From positions 19,989,526 to 20,053,525 of the forward strand of contig OZ038460.1 in NCBI GenBank assembly GCA_964036195.1: a stretch of DNA of 64,000 nt. Reading direction: 5' to 3'. The notes below the pieces were generated by a model, which saw nothing but the letters and a program-made list of their open reading frames with translations, ran no database searches and was not told where the DNA came from. Source of the stretch: Sphaerolaimus hirsutus. Its lineage: Eukaryota; Nematoda; Chromadorea; Monhysterida; Sphaerolaimidae. Positions within the stretch are counted from its first letter, which is position 1, and every line of letters starts with the position of its first letter. This document shows positions 1-10,343 of the stretch, one piece after another. Made by a program: the position numbers and the translations under genes.

Positions 1-740
1 GGACATTTTTGACGAAATCGTACACTTTCCTGGAATTGCCCAAATCACAGCCCTCGCACTCACAGAGGGAAAAGTGTAGCTGCCCGGGCATAAAATGCGG
101 AAAATCATTTTCATTTCGGAAATTCATCATTTGCTGGTCATCGCTTTCGTAATAAGCCTGCAACGAGAGAATAAAGCGAAATTAAGACAATAAAAAACTT
201 AATTTAACCAAAAGAAATAAACGAGAGTAAGGAAACTCACAAAAATTTGATGATAGTCGGGCCGCTCTACGCGCCCGTCACCGTGCAAAATGATCTCGGG
301 CGGGCAAGGGCGATGGCGGAAGGAAAAAATGAGCACATTGATGTGATTATACAGCTTTTCTTTGACTTCATACCAGTTGTGCCCTTCCAACATCCCCGTG
401 AAGTCGTAGGTTTGGTGAAATTGAGTCTGAATGGGGGTTCGATAAAATTTGGAATCGATGGGAATCCAAATAAATAAATGTCAAAAAAATTGTAAACACT
501 GATACTTTCTATGACAACACAATACACCAGTATTGGGAGAAATTAACAACATAACTATTATAAATGCTTAAATATACCACCAAGCAACACGTAACCAACG
601 AACAAAAGTTGGAACAGTGCCAATAAAACCGAACGTACCACATTCAAATTGGGCATCTCGAAAGGGCGCAAAACGGACGCCCTATGATCGAACCGCGAAC
701 GGTAGGGGTGCGGACGGTCAGCAAGGGGAGCAACAGACAT
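1..740 (-). CDS. M1: uncharacterised protein, paralogue of M2, 3' end off the window
   Basis: I read three exons on the minus strand: 740-639 (34 codons from ATG), 426-241 (62 codons) and 157-1, which runs off the left edge. The splice sites are GTACGT/TTCAG and GTGAGT/TGCAG, both introns are phase 0, and the frame stays open. The protein has an RPFEMPNLNV motif in exon 1, a block ending PEIILHGDG..DYHQIF in exon 2, and a Cys-rich CECEGCD segment after F-PG in exon 3. M2 (9097-10006) matches it block by block with identical intron positions, which is the main proof that it is a real gene. It faces P1 across 376 bp. I do not recognise the family and see no signal peptide or membrane segment. 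The joins come from splice consensus and paralogy, not from transcript data. Confidence 0.62.
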
Positions 741-1116
741 CCTGAAAATTTTGGAACAATAAACATTCACGTAACCAATATTACAACCATTTACGTAATT
801 TTCTCATGTAAACTTCTGATATTTTTAGATAATACATGGAACTGCCAGACAAAAGGTTATCATTGAAATATATGCCAACTAACTTTGGCAGAGAAGTTAT
901 AAAAATTGGAACACAGCCACGGACCTGTGTCTCACCAAAGTTTGAATTTTTTTGTTTTCAAGAATAAGAAAATAAAAAATAAGTTTTGGATACATCCGTG
1001 TAAGATCACTCCAAGACACCACCCAACCGTTTCCCAAAGGGTCACCCATATAATATCTCAGCGACACTACAAAACAGTCGAAAATCAGCCAAAAAAATCC
1101 CGGAACATCAACAAAC
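741..1116. promoter_or_regulatory. Divergent intergenic region of pair M1/P1
   Basis: The two start codons (740 minus, 1117 plus) point away from each other across 376 bp of AT-rich DNA. The equivalent gap of pair M2/P2 is 337 bp. A shared bidirectional promoter is inferred from this layout. I see no convincing TATA box or conserved operator. Confidence 0.35.
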
Positions 1117-2212
1117 ATGTTCGCTGCCTGTAGAGCCGCGGGAGATTTAGTAAAAAAACTGTTCCAGGGATTTTGCGGCTATCATGCAAACTTTTTGCGC
1201 CGCTGCACGATCTGCACCGCACATTTGGAAGGGCTAGCGAATGCCGTTACAAAAACGGAACAAGACTACCGCGAATTGACCCAGAAGTACACCGAACTTC
1301 AGGTTATGAGAACAAAACTTTGAGGTGCTAAGATACAACAAAAACATACCAGAAAACACCATAAGAATTTTAAAAAATATCAATATAGGTTCTGCACTGC
1401 AAAGCCTTGCAGCAATTGAGAGATTTTGGCTACACCGAACCGCTTCCAGTGTCCCAGGTAGTATAACACATACTTTTATAACACGAGTTATAATTACTTA
1501 TGTTATGGAAAATACAAAACCACTTTTAGGTGGGCGTTGTCGACTATCTGACACGCACGGATCAGCTGAAAAATTCCCCCATCTCGGGAGGACTGGTCGC
1601 CAGGAATGACAACCAAAATTTCAAACACCCACGGGGTAAAAGTTTTGACCATCGCCCAAGACCTTACAACAGGGGAAATAGGGGTGCCGGACGCTCAGGG
1701 TATCCCAGGGGAAAGTTCTGGGCCGAAAACATAGCAAATGTTAGATATCAGATTGCCTTGGAGTTTGAGTTTGCATTTAAATGTGTAAAATCACCATGAA
1801 ATTCACCTATGAAACTTTTTCATAACAGATACACGGAAATCTGACCCCAGTGGCGGCCTCGACCCCCTCACCCTCGAATACAACCAATGATGGGAACGGT
1901 TCCCGAAACCCGGAGGCATTCGAGGCAGCCGTGGCCGAGGCCACCAGACGTATTGAAGAAAAAATGCAAGAAAAAATGCAGACCTCCATCGCAAACACAA
2001 CGGGAGCGTCTGTAGTCAACAAATTGACTAAAATGGATCTGAAAAAGGGAACTCAGGAAAATGATAAAAACACCCCAGGTCTCTTCACATTGCCAAACGC
2101 TGGGGATGAAACGAATAAAAACATTGAAGCTTTTTTGGTGCCAGAAATACCAAATGCTGGAGATGAAACAATTGCTAATGTGTCAAATTTCCTGGGTATC
2201 CTACCAGCGTAG
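1117..2212 (+). CDS. P1: uncharacterised coiled-coil protein, N-terminus related to P2
   Basis: Three exons: 1117-1302 (62 codons), 1530-1739 (70 codons) and 1829-2212 (127 codons plus stop), giving about 259 aa. The acceptors are TTTTAG and CATAACAG, and the introns are phase 0. Exon 1 is helical and charged. Exon 2 holds an Arg/Gly/Tyr-rich stretch (RPYNRGNRGAGRSGYPRG) typical of RNA-binding or disordered tails. Exon 3 holds a charged helix (ATRRIEEKMQEKMQ) and two copies of a PNAGDET motif. The N-terminal part (VKKL..CGY..FLRR..LEGLANAV) aligns with P2 (VDRL..HGY..LFARE..IEGLETAM). An alternative 3' end would splice from about 2078 to a charged exon at 2492-2595 that ends in TAG. It is head-to-head with M1. 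The function is unknown. Confidence 0.55.
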
Positions 2213-2863
2213 CCGTTGTCTCCATTAAGGAGTTAGATTGTTAAAGTTTTACTAGTACATATAAAATAATGAGTCATCCACACACCAGATTTAATGCATT
2301 GTTCAGGGTTCGACAACAAATATTTAGATAAAAATTTTTTAAATAAAATAATATTTAAAGTAAAAATTAGATTTTATTTCATAAAAAAAGGGACAAAATA
2401 GTATTAAAATCACTATGGATCCATAAAAACGCTTTAATGAAAAATGGTCGAAGTAAGTCAATGTCATCACATATATAAACACCCATTTAACTCAGATTCC
2501 AAGGATCCGAACGTCAGCAAGGATACCACAGACCAGGACACCAAGAACCAGGATACCAAGGATCATGTCGCCGACAAGCCCGAGAACGGGGTTTAGATGT
2601 TGTCAATAAAAGTTAAAAGGTTGAATGTGTTAGATCCACGATGTGTGATGTCATTGTGACAATGTCTTTTCCTGTAAATGATCTATGTAAATCTGATATA
2701 CCAGTAATCAGTACGATGCGACAGCCTAATAAACGCGACTACAACAACATCAACACTGCATTAACATGCACCCACATCTAATCATCCAATCAATCGGCCG
2801 CCCGTTGAAATAAATACAACTGAATCCCAATTAGATCCAACAAGTTCATCTAATGAAACACCA
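2213..2863. other. AT-rich gap with a possible 5' LTR
   Basis: A short charged open stretch (2492-2595, stop TAG, acceptor AACTCAG) may be an alternative last exon of P1. Bases 2628-2766 begin TGTTAGATCC, carry AATAAA near the end and finish in AACA. They resemble in size and layout the 141-bp LTR of the minus-strand element at 17.9-27 kb, which starts TGTTGGGATCC. I find no matching copy downstream of the polyprotein and no clear TGG primer-binding site, so the LTR call is weak. Confidence 0.3.
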
Positions 2864-5800
2864 TTGGAAGCTCCACAAATCAACTTTCATTCATTTGCAC
2901 AAGAAATGCGTGCTAGCATGGACCTAAATCGACAGTTTTTAGAATCAAACGTCGACGAAATAAAAACACAAATTGTGCAAGTTCATGACTCTTTGGCAGA
3001 ACGCCAAAAACAGGTGATGCAGACTTTTACAGGACAAATATTTTCGACTATTGACGAAAAATTGAAAAATGTCCTAACTCCAATTTACGCAGAATTGGAT
3101 GAATTGCGCTTTGCAATTGACGCCAACAAATCCACTATGGAAAACGAATCCTGTAACAAAAAGGGAACAACTGAAATGCACATCAACACAGAACCGGAGA
3201 ATTCAAACAAAAACAACAAAAACGAAAAAAATAGAAATGAAATTGAAAACAATTCAAGCAACTCATCAACAACTTTGGACGAAATGCAAAGTTGGCATAC
3301 GTCTGCACTACAAATGATTCTAGCTCAAATTCCTGACTTTGAAGGCGGCCCAGAAGATAATTTCAAAGAATGGAAAGCCCAAGTTACATGCAACCTGACA
3401 ATGTTTCCATCGCGATTCCTACAGTCAATTTGGACTTTGATTTTTCGCGCGAAATTCAAAAAATCAGCTAAACACATTTATAAATCCTTAACTGAAAATC
3501 AAAAAACAGATCATTCCTATGTACTGACCGAATTTGAGGGTTTGTACAATCCTTTCGATAGTCGATTGACCATGGAAGATTGGCAAAAGTGTAGACAAAG
3601 ACCCATCGAAACGGCTATGCAGTTTTGCTCACGCCTACTCGCCAAATTACCAAGAGAAATTTTTGAAGACATGGAACCGAAAACATGGAAAATTTTTGTG
3701 TGCAATCAATTTTTGCGGGCTTTAGGACAAGGCAGATATGATTCCCTGTTTGTTTTCAACTTACGAAAACAATTAAAAGATAAAACACTACTAGAACCAC
3801 GTCAATTGGCATTGCAACTAGATACATACACTCGGGAAATGAAAGAGTCTGGTTTAGACACACAGCCAAATACACTGATTAAAAAATGCACAGATTTGCC
3901 TTTCAAACCTTTCAATAATTCAAAATTTTCTCAGAAAAGAGGCGAAAAATGTGACTTTCAGGGCCATGAAGGACATTATAAAGATCAGTGTATTTTGCGA
4001 AAAAAGTTACAATTACAAGCTAAGTTAAATCCGACCACAGACAACGACACAAATAAAAATTCGATGCCTGCCAGTGCTGGGTATTCAGGTGTGAAATCTG
4101 TCGGGCCTGCACCTACTCATAATGCTGCCATGACAAATAAAGTACCTTTCACCAAAAGGTTTGCATTTCCGCAGAAAAAACAATTTACTTCCACACATTA
4201 TCATGAGCCAGAAATAGCTGAAGAAACTTCTAATGAAACAAATACCGAGGGACAGAATTCCATGACTTTTGACTCATTTATGAATGAATTGGCCACTCAA
4301 TCAAATGACATTCCAGAGGAGCTGCAAAACCATTTGGCACAAACCGTACAAAATTTTTTGGCAGGTAAGGTAAACACTAAGCGCGTATCTTTTTCAAATA
4401 AACAACTTGATCCATTTTTACAGAAAACAACACTTTCAGCACCGATTCTGGCGAATATTCTGAGCAGTTGGCAACAGAGGATGACTACAAATCTGAATTG
4501 TGACTATGTGAATAATATTTCTAAAAATTCATCGTTATTGAAAACTGATTGTAAATTAAGTGTGAATTCTATTGTTACAGATCAAGTTGCCACTACTTTG
4601 GGAAATAAACACCTAAAAGATAAAACAAGCCAACAAAATTACTCAAAACGAAACTATCCACTCGCTACAATGAAAAGTGATTTTGGACATTTAGGCACAA
4701 AAAACGGGAAAATCGAAAAAGAATCGACCGATTTACATTTTACAAGCCGATGGCTTGGCAAATTACCAAAATTGGGAAAATTGTTGGAAATACCACTGTT
4801 TATCATGGGAACTATTTCAAATGTTGTGTTGGATCCCGGCGCAATGAAATCGGTCATTCCTTTCACATTTTTCAATAAAATAAAAAAACAATTTCCGACT
4901 TTGAAAATTCTGCCGTCAAATATTCGCTTGAAACAAGCAGTAGGCGAATCAGCAGTAGGAGATATTGACACTGCAATTTTGCCAATAACCTATTATGATC
5001 GATTGAAAAATACAGCTGTGCATAGTGTTGCCGAATTTTTGATAAACAAAGCACAAAATGCTTCTGAAAGAATTCTACTTGGAGCTGATATTTTACCGCA
5101 TATCGGAATTACAGAATTTTTGAAAAACTCATATGATTCTTTAAATGAAATGTTATACCCAAATACTCAATTATTTCAAACCCTTTCTAAAACAGCTGCT
5201 GATTGGATGAATCCAGCCAATATAAACTGGAAACAATGGAATACAGATTTTTCAAAGTCAAACTCAAAAAAGTCAAAACAAAAAACCCGAATTTATCCAG
5301 TCAATAAAATTTCAATTCCTCCAAATAGCGCACGCTGGATTTCTCTGGGAATTGATCATACTTTGCCACCTGGAAAATACATTGCGGATTTTTTGAGAAT
5401 ACCGAATACATTTGGACACACTATCGATGCTTACAATACAATATTAGATACCACATCTAAACAAAATTTTGGCACAATTGTTCTGAACAATTCTGAAAAA
5501 TGCATAACCTTGAAGAAAAACTTTCCTTGTGGAAAATTATTTTGCTCTAACAATTTTAACCATTTTGTGCAAAATCGAGAAAATATACAAGAGATAAATC
5601 ATGCTACTTTGATGCCACATCCACCAGATTTTACTCCTCCCAAGCCGACACATCCCACAAATGCAAATGAACGATTTGCACATATACAAGCTTTTTTACC
5701 AACAGAAAAAATGATTACTTTAACAAGTAATCAAAAGTCACGTTTTTGGAATTTAATCAAAGATTTTCAGGACATTTTCAGCTGTGGAGAATATGATGTG

Positions 5801-8422
5801 GGGTGCACCCCCTTGGTTCAACATGTTATAAAAGTCGATCCTCAACACAAACCAATAAAACAATCAGTTCGCTATGAATCTCTTCAAAAAAGACCATACA
5901 TAACTGATGCAATAGAACAAATGCTGGAACAAAAAATTATAGAGCCATGTGATTCCCCATGGTCCAGTCCTATTTCAGTTGTAAAAAAACCAGATGGAAG
6001 TTGGAGACTAGTGGTGGATTTCAGACAATTAAATAACATAACTTTGACTCAATCATGGCCTTTGCCTCAAATAGGACATATATTGTCAGAATTGGGGGGT
6101 CAGAAGGTTTTCAGTTCACTTGACTTGAAACATGGCTTTTACAACATCCCATTAGAAGAAGAATCCAAGGATAAAACAGCATTTGTTTGCTCACAGGGAC
6201 AATTTCGTTTTCTCAGAATGCCCATGGGAGCTTCTGGCAGTCCAGCTACATTCCAAAAATTAATGAACATATTAATACGCGGGTTAAATTTGAATACAGA
6301 TAGACCATGGTGCAGAGCATATTTAGATGACATTCTAATAAGCTCAGAAAATGTAGATAACCATCTAGATCATTTGAAAACATTATTTCAAAGATTACGC
6401 TGGGCTAAATTGAAATTGGGTCCAAAAAAATGTCTATTACTGGTCAAAGAACTGAAATATTTGGGGCACAAAGTAAACTCAGAAGGAGTACAAATGCTTG
6501 AGGATCGCGTTTCAGCTGTTTTGAAACAACCAAACCCAACTACTAAACAGGATTTGAGGCGTTTTCTGGGAAAAGTTACTTATTTTTCTCATTTTATTCC
6601 TAAATTCTCTATAGTGGCTGCACCTTTGCACAAAGCAATTACTGGAATAGTAGACAAAAATGGTAAAGACTTACTACAATGGAATGTTGAAATGGAAAAA
6701 GCATTTTTTGACTTGAAAAATAGTTTAACACATGCTCCTGTGCTGGCACACCCTGATTATACTTCAAATGAACCTTTCATTCTACAAACAGATGCATGTA
6801 AGGAAGGAAGATCAGCTGTTTTGTTGCAAAAGTCAAGTGACCAAAAACTTCACCCAATTGCTTACATAAGTAAACGTTTGAGAGGAAAATATCAACTGTG
6901 GAGTGCTGCACAGCTAGAAGCTTTAGCTGTATGTTTTGCTCTAAGAAGATTATCCCCTATTATAGAAGGCCAACCAATTGTGGTACAAACTGATAATTCA
7001 GGAATTGTCCAAGCTTTTAAAACACCACAATCTTCAATTTTGGAACGTTGGACAATGTACCTACAACAGAAAATTTCCCGTATTGAACATAGGCCTGCAA
7101 ATTTTAATAAAGTTGCTGATCAACTTTCTAGAAATCCTATAGATAATGAACATGATGACGATCTTTTGGCACAATGCGCTACATTGATAGATACTATGCC
7201 ACACTTGCAAGAATTAGAAGAAAATTTTTCAAATATTTTTGAAACTTTTTCAGTAGATACCTCAAATCATTTCGATTGGCAAATTGAGCAAAGTAAAGAT
7301 ACAGAACTAAAAGAAATTTATCAAAATTTAGCTAATGGAAAACCAGTGGATGGACATACTTTGCTTGATCATGTCATTTTTATGCAAAACAATCACGGAC
7401 ACTTTGTCAGAAGAATTCCAAAACACATGCAACAGACATTTTTGCAAAATTTTCATGGTGGAATGTTTGGAGCTCATTCTGGGATTGATAACACCGTGAA
7501 AACAATTCTAAATTATGGCACATGGCCAAATATTAAGAATGATGTAAAAAAATTATGTCAAAACTGTGCAGTTTGTTTGCAATATAAATCTCACATAACA
7601 TGTCCGAAAATTGTTCGAGAAACACCAACACCTGTTGAACCAAATTCTATCGTTCATGTAGATTTGTGTCAAATGCCAACATATCGTGGATTTACTCATA
7701 TAATGTTGATTGTAGATGCTTTGACTAGATTTTTGATTGCAATTCCACTAAAAGGACATACAGCTGCTGCATGTACACGAACTTTTTTAAAATATTACAT
7801 TTGGGTATTTGGTCCACCAGAAAAAGTAATGACTGACAATGCACCAGAATTTTTGAGTAAAAAATTTCAATCTATGTTAAATTCATTTAAAATAATTCAT
7901 GTAAAAATACACCCCTATCATCCACAATCAAATGGAATAGTCGAAAGGGTAGGACAATCTTTAATGTCAATTATCCGCACTTTATTACAAGGAAAGTCTG
8001 ATTGGCCAGAATGGTTGCCACAAGCAACGTTACAATATAACTTACAAACACACACAGCTACTGGACGACCTCCATATATGTTGACATTTTTTAGATTGCC
8101 CAGAGAAAATAATTATCAAATTTCAAATTTTATTGACGAAAGTCCGATGAAATTATGGCGGGAGGCCAATTATAAAACACAATTATTCAAAAACACTTAT
8201 CTAAAATGGCTCAACAAGCAAAAATGTTCTAAATTGCAACCAGGAGATGAAGTAATGGTTAAGAAAGTAGGAAATTCAAAATTGGCCCAAAAATATGATG
8301 GACCTTTTAAAATTGAAAAACTTAAGAATGGCTTTGCCACTGTTAGTCCATTAACCGATGAGTTACAAGCAGAAGGTATTTTAGAAATTCCAGAAACAGA
8401 TCTTTTCATCATAAAAAAATAA
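2864..8422 (+). CDS. Ty3/Gypsy Gag-Pol polyprotein, intact frame
   Basis: One uninterrupted frame encodes gag, protease, reverse transcriptase, RNase H and integrase of a Ty3/Gypsy retrotransposon. Counted from the TTG at 2864, the gag knuckle is at 363-376 but its second Cys is Gln (C-X2-Q-X4-H-X4-C). The protease active site is D657-P-G instead of DT/SG. The RT catalytic YLDD is at 1153-1156 and RNase H begins with D1310 (QTDA). An integrase HHCC zinc region is followed by the DDE triad D1600, D1658, E1694 with the standard 35-residue spacing, and then a GDEVMVKK..GPF chromodomain-like/SH3 tail. The first in-frame ATG is at 2906; the frame is open back to 2767 without an earlier ATG, so the true start may lie upstream through splicing. 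An intact frame suggests recent activity or constraint, yet no LTR pair could be shown. Confidence 0.93.
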   Translation: MEAPQINFHSFAQEMRASMDLNRQFLESNVDEIKTQIVQVHDSLAERQKQVMQTFTGQIFSTIDEKLKNVLTPIYAELDELRFAIDANKSTMENESCNKKGTTEMHINTEPENSNKNNKNEKNRNEIENNSSNSSTTLDEMQSWHTSALQMILAQIPDFEGGPEDNFKEWKAQVTCNLTMFPSRFLQSIWTLIFRAKFKKSAKHIYKSLTENQKTDHSYVLTEFEGLYNPFDSRLTMEDWQKCRQRPIETAMQFCSRLLAKLPREIFEDMEPKTWKIFVCNQFLRALGQGRYDSLFVFNLRKQLKDKTLLEPRQLALQLDTYTREMKESGLDTQPNTLIKKCTDLPFKPFNNSKFSQKRGEKCDFQGHEGHYKDQCILRKKLQLQAKLNPTTDNDTNKNSMPASAGYSGVKSVGPAPTHNAAMTNKVPFTKRFAFPQKKQFTSTHYHEPEIAEETSNETNTEGQNSMTFDSFMNELATQSNDIPEELQNHLAQTVQNFLAGKVNTKRVSFSNKQLDPFLQKTTLSAPILANILSSWQQRMTTNLNCDYVNNISKNSSLLKTDCKLSVNSIVTDQVATTLGNKHLKDKTSQQNYSKRNYPLATMKSDFGHLGTKNGKIEKESTDLHFTSRWLGKLPKLGKLLEIPLFIMGTISNVVLDPGAMKSVIPFTFFNKIKKQFPTLKILPSNIRLKQAVGESAVGDIDTAILPITYYDRLKNTAVHSVAEFLINKAQNASERILLGADILPHIGITEFLKNSYDSLNEMLYPNTQLFQTLSKTAADWMNPANINWKQWNTDFSKSNSKKSKQKTRIYPVNKISIPPNSARWISLGIDHTLPPGKYIADFLRIPNTFGHTIDAYNTILDTTSKQNFGTIVLNNSEKCITLKKNFPCGKLFCSNNFNHFVQNRENIQEINHATLMPHPPDFTPPKPTHPTNANERFAHIQAFLPTEKMITLTSNQKSRFWNLIKDFQDIFSCGEYDVGCTPLVQHVIKVDPQHKPIKQSVRYESLQKRPYITDAIEQMLEQKIIEPCDSPWSSPISVVKKPDGSWRLVVDFRQLNNITLTQSWPLPQIGHILSELGGQKVFSSLDLKHGFYNIPLEEESKDKTAFVCSQGQFRFLRMPMGASGSPATFQKLMNILIRGLNLNTDRPWCRAYLDDILISSENVDNHLDHLKTLFQRLRWAKLKLGPKKCLLLVKELKYLGHKVNSEGVQMLEDRVSAVLKQPNPTTKQDLRRFLGKVTYFSHFIPKFSIVAAPLHKAITGIVDKNGKDLLQWNVEMEKAFFDLKNSLTHAPVLAHPDYTSNEPFILQTDACKEGRSAVLLQKSSDQKLHPIAYISKRLRGKYQLWSAAQLEALAVCFALRRLSPIIEGQPIVVQTDNSGIVQAFKTPQSSILERWTMYLQQKISRIEHRPANFNKVADQLSRNPIDNEHDDDLLAQCATLIDTMPHLQELEENFSNIFETFSVDTSNHFDWQIEQSKDTELKEIYQNLANGKPVDGHTLLDHVIFMQNNHGHFVRRIPKHMQQTFLQNFHGGMFGAHSGIDNTVKTILNYGTWPNIKNDVKKLCQNCAVCLQYKSHITCPKIVRETPTPVEPNSIVHVDLCQMPTYRGFTHIMLIVDALTRFLIAIPLKGHTAAACTRTFLKYYIWVFGPPEKVMTDNAPEFLSKKFQSMLNSFKIIHVKIHPYHPQSNGIVERVGQSLMSIIRTLLQGKSDWPEWLPQATLQYNLQTHTATGRPPYMLTFFRLPRENNYQISNFIDESPMKLWREANYKTQLFKNTYLKWLNKQKCSKLQPGDEVMVKKVGNSKLAQKYDGPFKIEKLKNGFATVSPLTDELQAEGILEIPETDLFIIKK

Positions 8423-9096
8423 ATAAATTTCTTTCGTTTCATCTACTGGTTACACATCTTTTGAAACTTACTCATTTTTTCGATGAATTCTTTTTAACCA
8501 CGACTTGGCGACCAGCCAAACTGCTACTTGGTCCCGGTTCGGGACCGGGCACAACAAAATACTGCATTACTTCAGTGACGCCACTTTCTGCCAAATCTGA
8601 GTTTTTAATCACTCATTCAAATGAATTATGAATTTTCAGGTTTTAAATAAAATAAAATAAATAAATAAAATGTTAGAACCGTAAAATTTCGCGTGGGAAA
8701 TAGTTGTCCATTCATTTTCGGTTACCCAATTTAGTTGCACATGCAATTCTGGCACGGTGACAACAATTCCCATCTGGAAAATATACACTTACAATAATTC
8801 GTTTCATTTTAGAATACACTATTTCATAAAAGACACAAATCGTCCTGCAACAAACCATTTCATTCGAGAAGCGACTGCACATTTCATTTCCGGAATTTTC
8901 AATTTTTCGAATTAGCTGAAATTTCGGGCAAATTCCACCAATGGAACGATTGCAAATTCTCAAAAGTTCACCATAAGCCACTTTTGACATTGCAGGGGGG
9001 CCATTCATTCCCATTCCGAATCTAGCCGAAGAAAGGGACAAATCAACTCTATAGGGAACCAAATTTCGTTTAATAAATACCAGTGAAACTTTAAAA
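8423..9096. other. Gap between the Gag-Pol frame and M2
   Basis: AT-rich. It contains a perfect 7-bp hairpin around 8531-8547 (GGTCCCG GTT CGGGACC), a candidate structural element near the 3' end of the retroelement transcript. A minus-strand open stretch (9062-8712, about 116 codons, no ATG at its start, Cys-rich) overlaps the M2 3' side. It has no paralogue and I do not accept it as a gene. No polypurine tract or 3' LTR was found. Confidence 0.3.
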
Positions 9097-10006
9097 TTAA
9101 ACCAACTCGCTAAACAGCTTTACATCGGACATAGTGACAGGGCCAATATCCATGTCAGTGCCCAAAATGCGCCTAGCTGCCATGCCCTCTAGAATCGCTA
9201 CAGCATATTCCACGGGTGGAGCTAAATACTCCATACCCAAGCCATCACCCGATAGAGCGATCTACAAATAAATGATAATTTTTTTAAATAAAAAATCGGG
9301 CAAGCCGGCAAGTGGATACAAACATTGAAACATAGAATTTGGCTACAATTTAATTTACCAAACCAAACAATTTCTAAATATTAACAGACCGTTACACCAG
9401 CTCTAGGGCCGCGGCCTTTGTCGCTAAAAAGCCCGACATTTCCCACCGGATTTCCGAATTTGAAATTTTTGAGAAAATAGTACAAACGTTCACCATTGTG
9501 CAATTTACATCCAGCGCAAACACAAAAAATTAAACGCATTTTTCCGGGGACAAATTTAACGCAATCATCCCGATCCAAGCAGAAACGGCCGAGCGCCTGA
9601 TCATCGGGATCATACTGGACCTTAAGTTGATTAAAGTTATTTTAAAAAATTCAATATGATCAACCAAAATAGTAAATGAAGTAAAATAACAATTATTTGA
9701 TGAAAAGCCCCAGTTTCAGCACCCATCACTATTTCCGGCGAATCTTCTCTTTCCACAACAGTAATGCTCAAGCCATTAATGTGCCCGGTCAATTTTTGCT
9801 CTACGGCGTGAAAATTCGACAATTCCAATAAGCCAGTCAGCGATACCGGCCCATTTTGATAGCGCGTCTGAATAATACATGATATTTCTCGAAACTTTTT
9901 CTAGCTGTGAAGTTCATTTAAATTCCCAAATTAATTTAAACCCAACCATGTTGATATTTGGCATGGAAAACGGGCGCACGACTTTTTTCAGCCCACGCGA
10001 GTCCAT
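9097..10006 (-). CDS. M2: uncharacterised Cys-containing protein, paralogue of M1
   Basis: Four exons: 10006-9947 (20 codons), 9867-9691 (59), 9620-9396 (75) and 9261-9097 (54 plus TAA), a 208-aa product. All introns are phase 0 and short (79, 70 and 134 bp). The donors include a plain GTTGGG. Exon 1 carries RPFSMPNINM. Exon 2 carries HINGLSI..SPEIVMG..HQII. Exon 3 carries DPDDQ and FVPGKMR followed by CVCAGC. Exon 4 carries GDGLGMEYLAPPVEYAV. M1 shares the first three blocks at the same exon borders with roughly one third identity, so the duplication is old. It is head-to-head with P2. I do not recognise the fold; the CxCxxC cluster could bind metal. Function is not assigned. Confidence 0.65.
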
Positions 10007-10343
10007 TTTGGGAGATTGCGGAAAATTCGGAATAGTTGAATGATTGGAAATAATTAAATTTAGTTAATTTTCGACTTTTCGACGCTCAACACCGAAGACT
10101 TTTTTCACTTTTTTGAATTTACCGCCTTCAATCAATAAAATAGACATTTCTCCGGAAAAGTACATCTGTAACATGACTGAAAAGACACTACATTTGCAGC
10201 CTTGCTACTCAGGGAAACACGAACAACACTTCTACTTCCAATGGAAAAACGTAAAATAAACTTTCACAAACAAAATGTGGGAAAAGTAAAATTCCGAACT
10301 TGAATAAACATTGTAAAAAGTAAAAAAAAAATTAAAAAAAACA
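10007..10343. promoter_or_regulatory. Divergent intergenic region of pair M2/P2
   Basis: 337 bp of AT-rich DNA separate the opposed start codons at 10006 and 10344. This mirrors the M1/P1 gap in size and orientation. A shared promoter is inferred from layout only. Confidence 0.35.

Noticed and set aside
8671..8700. 3' LTR start (TGTTAGAACCG) for the plus-strand Ty3/Gypsy element
   Set aside because: Only about nine bases match the upstream candidate before the sequences diverge completely.
8770..8800. A 19-nt GT..AG segment (GTAAGTGTATATTTTCCAG, minus) inside the 8712-9062 open stretch
   Set aside because: No paralogue supports the exons, the open stretch lacks an ATG, and other introns here are 70 bp or more apart from one better-supported 23-nt case.
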